A DNA stretch of 64,000 nt, taken from NCBI GenBank assembly GCA_944389945.1, contig CALXOF010000002.1:62001-126000 (forward strand), in the 5' to 3' direction. Each line of letters begins with the position of its first letter. Positions within the stretch are counted from its first letter, which is position 1. The notes under the pieces were generated by a model, which had not been told where the DNA came from, made no database searches, and saw only the letters and a program-made list of their open reading frames with translations. Position numbers and translations under genes: made by a program. Below, piece by piece: positions 29,228 to 36,797 of this stretch. This stretch comes from an uncultured Kiritimatiellota bacterium. GTDB lineage: Bacteria > Verrucomicrobiota > Kiritimatiellia > RFP12 > DVOR01.

Positions 29228-29260
29228 AAAAAAAGGCCGCCAAGGGGCGGCCTTTTTTTG
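29228..29260 (-). terminator. Bidirectional-looking Rho-independent terminator
   Basis: GGCCGCC-AAGG-GGCGGCC flanked by A7 on one side and T7 on the other. It would end transcription of the minus-strand 645-aa gene whose stop is at 29301. Confidence 0.9.
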
Positions 29261-29310
29261 TCGATGAAAGATGAATCAGTCGCGGTCGATGAAAGATGAA
29301 TCAGTCGCGG
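29261..29310. repeat. 25-bp tandem duplication at the end of the 645-aa gene
   Basis: TCGATGAAAGATGAATCAGT plus CGCGG occurs at 29261-29285 and again at 29286-29310. The second copy contains the stop codon (29301-29303) and the last codons of the gene; the first lies just past it, so the gene end was duplicated. Confidence 0.9.
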
Positions 29311-31238
29311 TTGCGGCGGGCGTTCTTTTGGGCCTCTTCGCGCGCCTTCTCGGCCTCCTTGGCGGACTTCTTCAGATCCTTGAGCTGAGCATCGAGGTCT
29401 TTGAGTTTCTGCTGGATGTCGGCGTTGGAGTAACCGAGGGTGTCGAGCTGGACGGCGGCCATGCGGCCATACTTGCTGCGTGAACCGCGATACTTGAGGA
29501 GGGCCTTGAGCTTGGTCTGGCGATAACGGTTCGTGGAGACGGCGTAGTCCTCATTGGACTCGTCCTCCTCGCGGTCGGGGGTGCCATTGAGGACATCCTC
29601 GTAGATGCCATAGATACCGCGAAGCTCGGAGTCACGAAGCATCCTCATGGCCTCGGAACCGGCAGGGGTGCGCTGAAGCGAGGGATAGTTGACCTCCAGA
29701 ATCTGCTCCCAGTTGCGGGTGGAGTAGAGGTCGAGGGGGCGGCTCTCCTTCTGGATGGCCTCAAGTTCGGTGAGATAGGTCTGGCGGTTGGCGTTGATGG
29801 CATCCGTGACGGCCTTTGCGGCCGCGCCGCGCTCACCCTGCTGATTGACGTGGGTGGCATAGTTTTCGCGGATGCGCTCATAGTTGCAGGTGGCGTCGTT
29901 GAGGCGGTCGAGTTCGGCACGGAGAGGCGCAATGGCGGCATCGCCAGAGGTCTTGGCGAGGATGGCGCCGGCGGTGTCGAACCGTTGGACGGGATCCGGG
30001 TCATCCTCTTCCTTCCCCTTGCCGGAACGGCCGGAGCGACGGTCGCGACGCTCCTGCTCGCGTTCCTTACGGGCCTCATCGCGGGCTTTGCGACGGGCGG
30101 CAATTTCTTCATGGAGCTTTTCCTGCTGAGCGGCGAGGGTGGCGGCAGAATAGGGCTCCATGGCGGCGGCGAGCTCAGCGGCCTCAGCGGCGATGGAGGC
30201 GTTGTCGCTCTTGGACATGGCGGTGAGGGCCTTGGCAAAGGCATCGGCCTGGCGGCCGGTGTCGCCGCGGCCGACATCGCCGTGGTTGGCCTTGTGAAGA
30301 AACTCGCGGGCGCGAGCCAACTGGCGGACGGCGGGGTTGTTGCGAAGGGCCTGGCGGGCACCGGCGTAACGGGCACCCATAGAGGGCGAGGTCTTCATGA
30401 GCACCTCGATGCGCGTGAGGGCGCGGGAGGGCGCGGCCTTGAGGTCTGCGTCGATATCGGCGGTCATGGCGGCGAGATGGGCCTCGACTGCGGCGAGCAT
30501 ACGCTGGGCCTCCTCGGCCTTCTCGCCGGAACCGTTGGCCGCGGCGCGGAGCTGCTTGAGGGGTTGCTCGATGTTCTTGCCCTCGACAAAGCGCTTGGAG
30601 AGCGTCTCCATCTTCGTGGTCTTGAAGGTGATGATACGGCCCGGGATGTAGTCCGGCGTCTCGGCGAGGAGGTCGGTGAGGCGGTTGCCCTCGGCAAAGG
30701 TCTTGATGTCGGAAATCATGCCGCGGTGCTTGCCGGAAGCATCGTAGTATTGCGAGTTGGCATCGATGGAGTAGACCGGGAAGTAAGGCTTGAGTTCACG
30801 GATGGCATCGGTGCGAAAACGGCGGAGCTCGGGGTCGGCCGGTTGAACATCGACAGCGATGACCAGGAGGCGGCCATCCTTGACCGCGCCCTTGGAGGCA
30901 CGCTGGATGGCACGGCTCTCCTCGCGCAACTGATCCTTGGGGCCGCCCTCTTTGTCCTCATCGTTGCGATTGTTGCGGTAGTTATTGTTGTTGTCGTCGT
31001 CATCGTCGCCGCTCTCGGCGGCCTTGAGGCGGTTGTAACCTGGCTCGACGAAGCGGGAGATGTTCCAGAGAACAACCACGCGCTGGCCCAAGTCCTCCGG
31101 GTCGAGGGCACGGCCATAGACATGGTTGGGCGCGGTCAGCTCATGCTCCAACGCGGGAAGCTCGATTTTCCCCTTCTCCTGCGCGGCAAGAGGCAAGCCA
31201 AGGGCAAAGGCAAGGGCGAAGAAAAGCATCTTTCTCAT
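29301..31238 (-). CDS. Secreted coiled-coil-rich protein of unknown function
   Basis: A 645-residue exported protein with a signal peptide (MRKMLFFALAFALGLPLAA). Residues about 30-210 have an alternating strand/helix pattern with LGQRVVVLWNISRF and GRLLVIAVDVQPAD, faintly like a thioredoxin-type fold split by an Asp/Asn-rich loop (DDDDDNNNN). The rest is long Ala/Arg/Glu helices, including a strongly charged stretch (ARRKARDEARKEREQERRDRR), and a C-terminal coiled coil (LKDLDAQLKDLKKSAKEAEK). No cysteines suitable for redox chemistry are seen. I do not recognise the family. It is monocistronic or co-transcribed with nspC, 12 bp upstream. Confidence 0.75.
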   Translation of the reverse strand: MRKMLFFALAFALGLPLAAQEKGKIELPALEHELTAPNHVYGRALDPEDLGQRVVVLWNISRFVEPGYNRLKAAESGDDDDDNNNNYRNNRNDEDKEGGPKDQLREESRAIQRASKGAVKDGRLLVIAVDVQPADPELRRFRTDAIRELKPYFPVYSIDANSQYYDASGKHRGMISDIKTFAEGNRLTDLLAETPDYIPGRIITFKTTKMETLSKRFVEGKNIEQPLKQLRAAANGSGEKAEEAQRMLAAVEAHLAAMTADIDADLKAAPSRALTRIEVLMKTSPSMGARYAGARQALRNNPAVRQLARAREFLHKANHGDVGRGDTGRQADAFAKALTAMSKSDNASIAAEAAELAAAMEPYSAATLAAQQEKLHEEIAARRKARDEARKEREQERRDRRSGRSGKGKEEDDPDPVQRFDTAGAILAKTSGDAAIAPLRAELDRLNDATCNYERIRENYATHVNQQGERGAAAKAVTDAINANRQTYLTELEAIQKESRPLDLYSTRNWEQILEVNYPSLQRTPAGSEAMRMLRDSELRGIYGIYEDVLNGTPDREEDESNEDYAVSTNRYRQTKLKALLKYRGSRSKYGRMAAVQLDTLGYSNADIQQKLKDLDAQLKDLKKSAKEAEKAREEAQKNARRNRD

Positions 31239-31250
31239 GGCGGGCTCCTC

Positions 31251-32426
31251 TCACAAACGCGACCGGAAGGCGTCATAACCAAAGCTGCGCACGCAGGTGA
31301 AGTCGCCGGGCCCCTGGCGCAACCACAGGGAAGGAAGGCGAATGCCATTGAAGGTGTTGGTCTTGACCATCGTATAGAGGGCCATGTCCTCGAAAATCAC
31401 GCGGTCGCCCGGCACGAGTGGACGGTCAAAGGAGTAATCGCCGAAGACATCTCCGGCCAGGCAACTCGGGCCGGCCAGGCGCACCTCGAAGGACTTTTCG
31501 CCGGGCTTGCCGGCGCGGAGCGCACCGGGGCCAGGCGCGGCGGCGCCATCCCATGCAGGGTCAATGAAGGCGCGCGGGACATAGGGCATCTCGATGACGT
31601 CGGGCGTGTGGCAGGCGGCGGAGCCATCCAAGATGGCGATGGGGCCGGCGTTGTCCACCACGTCCAGGACGGTGCAGACGAAGGTGCCGGCGTTGAGGAC
31701 ATGGGCCTCGCCGGGCTCCAGATAACACCGGATGTGCGGATAGCGCTTGTGGAAGCCTTGGAGCGTGCGCACCAACAAATCGCGGTCGTAGTCGGCACGG
31801 GTGATGTGGTGACCGCCGCCGAAGTTAAACCACGAGAGGCGCGGGAGCAGGTCCCCGAACTTCTCCTCGATGGCGGCCAACGTGCGGGCGAAGCAGTCGG
31901 CATTCTGCTCGCAGAGGTTGTGGCAATGAAGACCGGTGACGCCCGTGAGATCCTGCCCGGCAAAGGCGGCACGACGAATGCCGAGACGAGAGTGCGGGGC
32001 GCAGGGGTCGTAAATCGGCACCTGCCCCTCGGAGTGTTCCGGATTGATACGCAGACCGACAATGACCTCGGCACCGCGCGGATAGGTGGCGGCCACGCGG
32101 CGCCACTGGGCCAACTGTGCGAAGGAATTGAGCGTGATGTGGTTGAGCCCGGCATCTAGCAACTCAACCATCTCGCGTTCGGAGAAGGCCGCGGCGAAGG
32201 CATGGCGCTCGCCCCCAAACTCTCCACCCAGAATCGTCTCATGAACGCTGCTGGCACACGTTCCCTCGGCATAAAGATAAGGGAAGGCCGCCGGCATGGA
32301 AAAGGCCTTGAGGGCCAACAGCACGTGTACGTCCGCGGCCTCGGCAACCTCGCGGAGGATGGCCGCATTGCGGCGCAAGGCTTCCACATCAACGACAAAG
32401 GCCGGTGTCTCGGGCAATGCGGTCAT
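31251..32426 (-). CDS. nspC: Carboxynorspermidine decarboxylase
   Basis: A 391-residue PLP enzyme of the alanine-racemase-fold decarboxylase group that converts carboxynorspermidine (or carboxyspermidine) to norspermidine/spermidine. Seen are the PLP lysine in LLALKAFS (about 35-42), SSVHETILGG, the HCHNLCEQ segment, GGGHHITR and the C-terminal GPSCLAGD motif with the catalytic Cys. Size and motif order fit NspC better than diaminopimelate decarboxylase. The partner dehydrogenase is not in the window. The start at 32424-32426 overlaps the small upstream gene by 4 bp. In gut bacteria this is part of the alternative spermidine route. Confidence 0.9.
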   Translation of the reverse strand: MTALPETPAFVVDVEALRRNAAILREVAEAADVHVLLALKAFSMPAAFPYLYAEGTCASSVHETILGGEFGGERHAFAAAFSEREMVELLDAGLNHITLNSFAQLAQWRRVAATYPRGAEVIVGLRINPEHSEGQVPIYDPCAPHSRLGIRRAAFAGQDLTGVTGLHCHNLCEQNADCFARTLAAIEEKFGDLLPRLSWFNFGGGHHITRADYDRDLLVRTLQGFHKRYPHIRCYLEPGEAHVLNAGTFVCTVLDVVDNAGPIAILDGSAACHTPDVIEMPYVPRAFIDPAWDGAAAPGPGALRAGKPGEKSFEVRLAGPSCLAGDVFGDYSFDRPLVPGDRVIFEDMALYTMVKTNTFNGIRLPSLWLRQGPGDFTCVRSFGYDAFRSRL

Positions 32427-32695
32427 AACCAGGCTCCCAACATCCAAATGAGAATCAATGCGCCAAGCGCAACGGAAAAACGGCGCCACGACCGACGCTC
32501 CAACGCGTCCTGCCCTTCGTCACGCGCGCTCCGCGTGCCGCCCGCGGCGATGTAACGGGAAAAGACATCGCGGCGGCGGCGACGAAAGAGTCTGGCCCAC
32601 AAGGGTCTGCCCTCCGCCACATCACCCGTATCCAACCGGAAAGACTCGCTCTCCGGCCTATGGAAAGAGACGTTACGACGGCGGAAGAGACGCAT
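32423..32695 (-). CDS. Small arginine-rich single-pass membrane protein
   Basis: Ninety residues: a soluble, very basic N-terminal part (MRLFRRRN, RLFRRRRRDVFSRY) and one C-terminal membrane helix (about 73-90, FSVALGALILIWMLGAWL). It is probably a tail-anchored-type inner-membrane protein. It overlaps nspC by 4 bp (ATGA) and lies 11 bp after the LysM lipoprotein gene, so co-transcription is likely. No family recognised. Confidence 0.6.
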   Translation of the reverse strand: MRLFRRRNVSFHRPESESFRLDTGDVAEGRPLWARLFRRRRRDVFSRYIAAGGTRSARDEGQDALERRSWRRFSVALGALILIWMLGAWL

Positions 32696-32706
32696 GGGGC
32701 CCTATC

Positions 32707-33666
32707 TTACGGAATGATGAGGACCTGACCGGGCTTGATGTCGCCGTTCGGGGAAAGCGTCGCGCGATTGGCCTCAAGGATGGTCTCCCATTTGGCACCA
32801 CTGCCGTAAGCCTCGCGAGCGATGCTGGAGAGCGTATCCCCGGGACGCACCACGTAATCCTGGCCGGGCACGGGCGAAGCCCCCAGACGCGGCGTGTCGG
32901 CGCGCCCTTCAACAGCCTTGCGCGTGGCGGCATTCGCGGCAGAGACACCGCCATCCTTTTCGTTAATCATGCGCTCGGCCTCGGCGCGGGCAGCGGCAAT
33001 TTCATCGAGCATGGAGCGTTCATCGTTCTGGGAGGTCGCCTGGGCCTCCTTGGCAAGCTTTTCGGCGGCGGCCTTGGCGGCCTCCTGCTCGGCCTTGCGC
33101 GCGGCATCGGTCTCTGCGGCCTCCAATTCCGCGGAGGTACGCTTCCAGGTGGCGACCTGCGCCTCCAGGCTCTTGATGGTCTTATCCTTCTCGACAAGGA
33201 GGGCCTCTTGCTCGCCAATCTTCGCCTTCAACGTTTCAATTTCGGCATCCAGACGCTTCCGCTCGACCTCGTCGGCACGGGCCTTTTCGGTCCCGCCGCC
33301 CAACTGCGCGGCCAGGTTCTCCCGCGCGGCAACCAGACGCTCCTCCACCATGCCTCGCTTCTCGGCGTTGGGCTGAAGGGCCAAGTAGACTTGATAATGG
33401 TGGACGGCTTCGAGATAGTTCTTCAGCACGTCGTCCTCGAGCATAGCCAGATTCAGATGGGCGGAGGCATTGTCGCCGTCTTGACCCAACAGCTCACGGT
33501 AGAGGCGCTCGGCCTCCTGAGCATTGCCGTTGTCCGCGGCTGCCACGGCCTGTGTGAAGAGGGCGTTGGCCCGCTCCTGTCTCTCGCTCTCGGCAACGGA
33601 GTCGTCCCCGCATCCAACAAAGACGCAGGTCGCTGCGCAACACAACAAAAGGGAAAGTCGCTTCAT
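32707..33666 (-). CDS. LysM-domain lipoprotein with TPR and coiled coil
   Basis: A 319-residue lipoprotein: signal peptide with lipobox FVGC (Cys19), then a TPR-like pair of helices (ALFTQAVAAADNGNAQEAER, then ASAHLNLAMLEDD), a long coiled coil (about 125-235, Glu/Lys/Ala-rich), and a C-terminal LysM domain (YVVRPGDTLSSIAREAYGSG, about 270-318). LysM binds peptidoglycan, so the protein should tether a membrane lipid anchor to the cell wall. It heads a minus-strand unit with the 90-aa membrane protein and nspC. A TGGTATACT extended -10 lies 32 bp upstream of its start. Confidence 0.88.
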   Translation of the reverse strand: MKRLSLLLCCAATCVFVGCGDDSVAESERQERANALFTQAVAAADNGNAQEAERLYRELLGQDGDNASAHLNLAMLEDDVLKNYLEAVHHYQVYLALQPNAEKRGMVEERLVAARENLAAQLGGGTEKARADEVERKRLDAEIETLKAKIGEQEALLVEKDKTIKSLEAQVATWKRTSAELEAAETDAARKAEQEAAKAAAEKLAKEAQATSQNDERSMLDEIAAARAEAERMINEKDGGVSAANAATRKAVEGRADTPRLGASPVPGQDYVVRPGDTLSSIAREAYGSGAKWETILEANRATLSPNGDIKPGQVLIIP

Positions 33667-33697
33667 CTTCGGTCTCCAATGGTGTTCCGTTTCCTTC

Positions 33698-33706
33698 AGT
33701 ATACCA
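33698..33706 (-). promoter_or_regulatory. Extended -10 promoter for the LysM lipoprotein gene
   Basis: Minus-strand TGGTATACT, an extended -10 element, about 30 bp before the ATG at 33666. The -35 region is weak, which is tolerated with an extended -10. Confidence 0.6.
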
Positions 33707-33740
33707 AAAATGGGAAACCAAGGCAGACGTGCAAGAAATG

Positions 33741-33770
33741 GTGAGGAAGTTTGGAAGCTTGGAGGCTTGG
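33741..33770 (+). repeat. GGAAGTTTGG-type short repeat
   Basis: GGAAGTTTGGAAGCTTGGAG followed by GCTTGGTG, the same orientation as 8091-8126. Confidence 0.72.
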
Positions 33771-33829
33771 TGTCTGTCGCCCGCAGGGGCGCTCCTGCAT
33801 CTCCTGAAGATTGCCAGCGTGATGGGACC

Positions 33830-34029
33830 GCAGATTTCGCAGATTTTGGGCAGATTTATGGGCGTGCTACCGCACGCAGGACTTCCAGCGTGTTTTGGAA
33901 ATCACCAAGGACACAAAGGACACGAAGCAGGCGATGCAGGGGTCGGGCCGTGCGTGCGCGCAAGGCGCACATCCGGCCCGGGGGCCTGTAGTGGCGTGGC
34001 GGGCTTTGCACGCCACGCTTTGGTTTTGG
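33830..34029 (-). repeat. Composite hairpin repeat, copy 3 (inverted)
   Basis: The reverse complement of copies 1 and 2: GCAGATTT repeats, a GCGTGC-type hairpin with a four-base loop (GTGCTACCGCAC), CACAAAGGACACGAAG-type repeats, the GGGCCG/CGGCCC hairpin and the GCGTGGCG/CGCCACGC hairpin. Confidence 0.82.
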
Positions 34030-34118
34030 GAAATCCAACGGCTAACGCCGTTTACACGGCGGTTTCATCCGTCGCCCCGCAGGGGCGTTTCCAATCAGCT
34101 AATCAGCCAATCTGCTAA

Positions 34119-35135
34119 TCAGCCCGGCGCTCTGTCGGAGCGCCGGTGACCGCGGGGATGGGCTTGGTGATAGGTCTCCGCGACACGCTCGGGGGCGAGA
34201 TGAGTGTAGATCTGCGTGGTGGCGGGAGACGTGTGGCCCAGTAGCTCCTGTACCACGCGGAGATCCGCACCATGGGTGAGCAGATGGGTGGCGAAGGAGT
34301 GGCGGAGTTTGTGCGGGGAGAGGTCTGGAGACAACCCCGCAACGGCGAGCCAACGCTTCATGAAACGTTCGATGGAGCGCGTGGAGAGGGCCTCGCCCCT
34401 ATTATTAAGGAAGACTGGACATTCGGGGGCATCGGCACGGGGCCAAAGCAGGTGGGCTTGGTCGCGCATAGCAGCGATGGCCTCGCAGGCGGGACGCCCC
34501 AAGAGACAGATTCTCTCTTTGTCACCCTTGCCAATGACGCGGCAGGACCCCTCGGCCAGGCTAACGGCGGCATTGGTGAGGGAAGCAATCTCGGAGAGAC
34601 GGGCTCCGGTGGAATAGAGTGTCTCGAAGAGGGCGCGGTCGCGCAAAAGGAGGTAACGCTGAAGCGGATCTAGGTCGGACGGTGCGTCATGCAGGGCTTG
34701 CGCAGGGGCATCCAGGAGTCGGATAACCTCGGACTCCGTGAGCAGGGTCGGCAACGGGCGTGTCCTGCGAGGCGGACGAAGGCCGGCAAAAGGGGAGGTC
34801 TTCAGCGTGCCTTCCTGTACGAGGAAGCGATAGAAGGCACGCAGAGCGGCGAGCTTGCGGGAGGTGGAGGCGGGTTTGGCGCCCGTGCGCGCGTAGTCAT
34901 AGAGAAAGGCTTGGGCGGCAGAACGGTCCGGCGCGGCCCAATCGAAGGGCGGGTCGGTCTGAACGCCCCACCGATGGGCGGCGAACTGTCCGATGTCGCG
35001 CAAGTAGTTGGTGACGGTGAGCGGACTAGCCCCACGGACGGCACGAAGGCCCGCGGCAAACCGGGCCACGGCGGGGTCATCGCCGATGGCCGGGTGCGAC
35101 GGAAAGGTGTCGAGCGTGTGTTGGTTGCGATTCAT
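34119..35135 (-). CDS. XerC/XerD-type tyrosine recombinase
   Basis: A 338-residue site-specific recombinase. The N-terminal SAM-like DNA-binding domain runs to about residue 110 (SPLTVTNYLRDIGQF). The catalytic domain shows the first Arg in YSTGARLSEI (about 190-199), Lys in GKGDKER, HKLRHSFATHLL (H-x-x-R, about 275-286), LGHTSPATTQIYTH with the final His and the nucleophile Tyr (about 302-315). All RKHRHY residues are present, so it should be active; the usual role is chromosome dimer resolution at dif. Whether it is XerC or XerD is not decidable here. It starts only 18 bp after the dsbD stop. The C-terminus ends in a short basic tail. Confidence 0.9.
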   Translation of the reverse strand: MNRNQHTLDTFPSHPAIGDDPAVARFAAGLRAVRGASPLTVTNYLRDIGQFAAHRWGVQTDPPFDWAAPDRSAAQAFLYDYARTGAKPASTSRKLAALRAFYRFLVQEGTLKTSPFAGLRPPRRTRPLPTLLTESEVIRLLDAPAQALHDAPSDLDPLQRYLLLRDRALFETLYSTGARLSEIASLTNAAVSLAEGSCRVIGKGDKERICLLGRPACEAIAAMRDQAHLLWPRADAPECPVFLNNRGEALSTRSIERFMKRWLAVAGLSPDLSPHKLRHSFATHLLTHGADLRVVQELLGHTSPATTQIYTHLAPERVAETYHQAHPRGHRRSDRAPG

Positions 35136-35153
35136 GCGCGCCGGGCGCCGCAG

Positions 35154-36704
35154 TCACTCGATGACAACGTAGGTGGGCAGACCTATGATTTTGAAGCGCT
35201 CTTTCGTAGGAAGAATGCCGCTGTCGGAGAGATCCATGCGCACCTTGAGGAAGGCGAAGCGCTCGAGCTCGGCCTGAACGGCCGGATCCGGGAAGGTATC
35301 GCGCTCCATCTCGTCGCACGCTTTGCAGGCGGTTCCCCAGAAATCGATGAAGACGGGTTTGCCTTGGGCGCGCGCCGTGGCGATGGCAGCCTCGATAGCG
35401 GGTAAATCCGCACCATCAAGGTTGATGACCCCGGCTTCGTCGGCAGACGCTTCCGCAGGGGCGAAGGAACGATAAGCGACCCACCCATAGTAGGCGGCGA
35501 AGAGCAAAACAACGATGCCGAAAATCTTCTTGACCCACGTCATCCATGCGCCGGGTCTGGGCAGGAACGAGAGCCCCGCGCCAGCGATGGGCCACGGCGC
35601 CGCCATGCCCAACCCCAAGACAAAGGGCAAACAAGCCATCCACTTCGCCCCGGTGGCCAAGCCATCAGCCGTCAGCAAGAGCACGGCCAACAGCACGGGC
35701 GCAACGCACGCACCCGCGAGCACGGCGCTGATCGCCCCCGCCACGAAGGCCGCGATGGTTCCCTTCTTGCCGCTACCGGGTCCGGCGAAACGGGTGAAGT
35801 CAATCATGAAGACGTCGAAGAGGGCCAACGCCAAGAGGATGAAGACGACGGCGATGGCGGCGTTGAACCACCACGCGGACTGAATGGCACCGAAGGCCAT
35901 GCCCGTGAGGATGGGAATGAAGACCAAAATACCATAGGTCAAGGCAATACCCAATCCGTAGGCTCCGCCGCGCAAGGCACCGCGCAGACGGCTCCCACCC
36001 GCCGCACCCGCGCCAATGATGGCCAAGTTGATGGGAATCATGGGCAAGACGCACGGCGTGAGGTTGAGCAACAAACCGCCGACAAAGACGACAAGGATGA
36101 GCAACCACACGCCATTGGCCGCAACCCACGCCTGCGGGTCATCCAAGAAGGACACTTCGGTTTCCTCCGGTTGCTCTCCGCGCAGGAAGGCGACAAACTC
36201 TTCCGGCGGGATGAAGCCCGCCTTGCTCCGCTCCGCGTCAGACTCCGGCACGGATTCCACCACGGCGGGTGCTTGCGCTGTCGCAACAGGTGCGGGGAGG
36301 GCCCCCTCGACCACCTTGCCATCGGCGGTGATGGAAAGCGTCAGTTCATGCGGCATGTGGCACATGGTGGCATCACAGCCCTGATAACCGAGTGTAAAGG
36401 TCTGCCCGGGGGCTGCGGCCCAGGTGAACTCGGCCAGATTGGCATAATAATCGCCGCCCATGTCGTCCTTGCCGGAAATCTGCGGCTTGGTCGCGGGAGC
36501 GCCAAGGGAACAGGTCAGCATCGCGTCATAGATATGCTGACCGTCCTGGAGCAACAAGAAGGTTGCCGTCACGGTGCCATCGGCATAGGTGACGTCGGGG
36601 CGGAAGGGGTCTTCGGGCGTTGGCGCGGCGAAGGTCAGGCCGGCCACGCAAAACGCGGCGACAAAAGTGAGGCTGATGCAGAGGGAATGGGTGAGTCGTT
36701 GCAT
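35154..36704 (-). CDS. dsbD: DsbD-type thiol:disulfide interchange protein, C-terminal domain shortened
   Basis: A 516-residue protein moving electrons from cytoplasmic thioredoxin to periplasmic proteins. It has a signal peptide, an N-terminal immunoglobulin-like domain with CDATMCHMP (about 118-126; the reactive pair is in DATMC context), a central DsbD membrane core with NLTPCVLPMIPI and GACVAPVLLA carrying the two membrane cysteines, and a C-terminal thioredoxin-like domain with WGTACKACDEME. The thioredoxin fold stops right after the cis-Pro loop (GLPTYVVIE), roughly 25-30 residues short of family members. A promoter with TTGTGT and GATAGT lies upstream. Confidence 0.88.
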   Translation of the reverse strand: MQRLTHSLCISLTFVAAFCVAGLTFAAPTPEDPFRPDVTYADGTVTATFLLLQDGQHIYDAMLTCSLGAPATKPQISGKDDMGGDYYANLAEFTWAAAPGQTFTLGYQGCDATMCHMPHELTLSITADGKVVEGALPAPVATAQAPAVVESVPESDAERSKAGFIPPEEFVAFLRGEQPEETEVSFLDDPQAWVAANGVWLLILVVFVGGLLLNLTPCVLPMIPINLAIIGAGAAGGSRLRGALRGGAYGLGIALTYGILVFIPILTGMAFGAIQSAWWFNAAIAVVFILLALALFDVFMIDFTRFAGPGSGKKGTIAAFVAGAISAVLAGACVAPVLLAVLLLTADGLATGAKWMACLPFVLGLGMAAPWPIAGAGLSFLPRPGAWMTWVKKIFGIVVLLFAAYYGWVAYRSFAPAEASADEAGVINLDGADLPAIEAAIATARAQGKPVFIDFWGTACKACDEMERDTFPDPAVQAELERFAFLKVRMDLSDSGILPTKERFKIIGLPTYVVIE

Positions 36705-36724
36705 AACAGGGTTCCTTTCCCAAC

Positions 36725-36753
36725 ACTATCGCAAAATGTGGTGCACAACACAA
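36725..36753 (-). promoter_or_regulatory. Sigma-70-type promoter of dsbD
   Basis: Minus-strand TTGTGT (36748-36753) and GATAGT (36725-36730) separated by 17 bp, 21 bp before the dsbD start codon, next to an AAAGGA ribosome site. Confidence 0.5.
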
Positions 36754-36755
36754 GC

Positions 36756-36776
36756 AAAAGGGCGCTTGGCGCGCCC
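36756..36776 (-). terminator. Terminator of the 504-aa secreted protein gene
   Basis: Minus-strand GGGCGC-GCCAA-GCGCCC followed by TTTT, just downstream of the stop at 36798 and immediately before the dsbD promoter. Confidence 0.72.
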
Positions 36777-36797
36777 CCTGCGTCCGCTACGTAGCGG

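Larger units (their letters stand above)
33707..34118. other. Repeat-filled intergenic region downstream of the recombinase gene
   Basis: About 410 bp without a supportable gene. It has a GGAAGTTTGG-type run (33741-33770), a CGTCGCCCGCAGGGGCG hairpin with CTCCTG repeats (about 33776-33806), inverted composite copy 3 (33830-34029), another CGTCGCCCCGCAGGGGCG hairpin (34071-34089) and an AATCAGC repeat up to the recombinase stop. Confidence 0.78.

Noticed and set aside
33729-34149. Several 80-155 codon frames in the gap after the recombinase gene.
   Set aside because: They translate the composite repeat and related modules; the same peptides appear from the other copies, so they reflect repeats and not genes.
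34119-35135. The tyrosine recombinase as integrase of a mobile element that moved the polyvalent insert.
   Set aside because: It is 18 kb away, looks like a housekeeping Xer protein, and no attachment-site pair was seen near either location.
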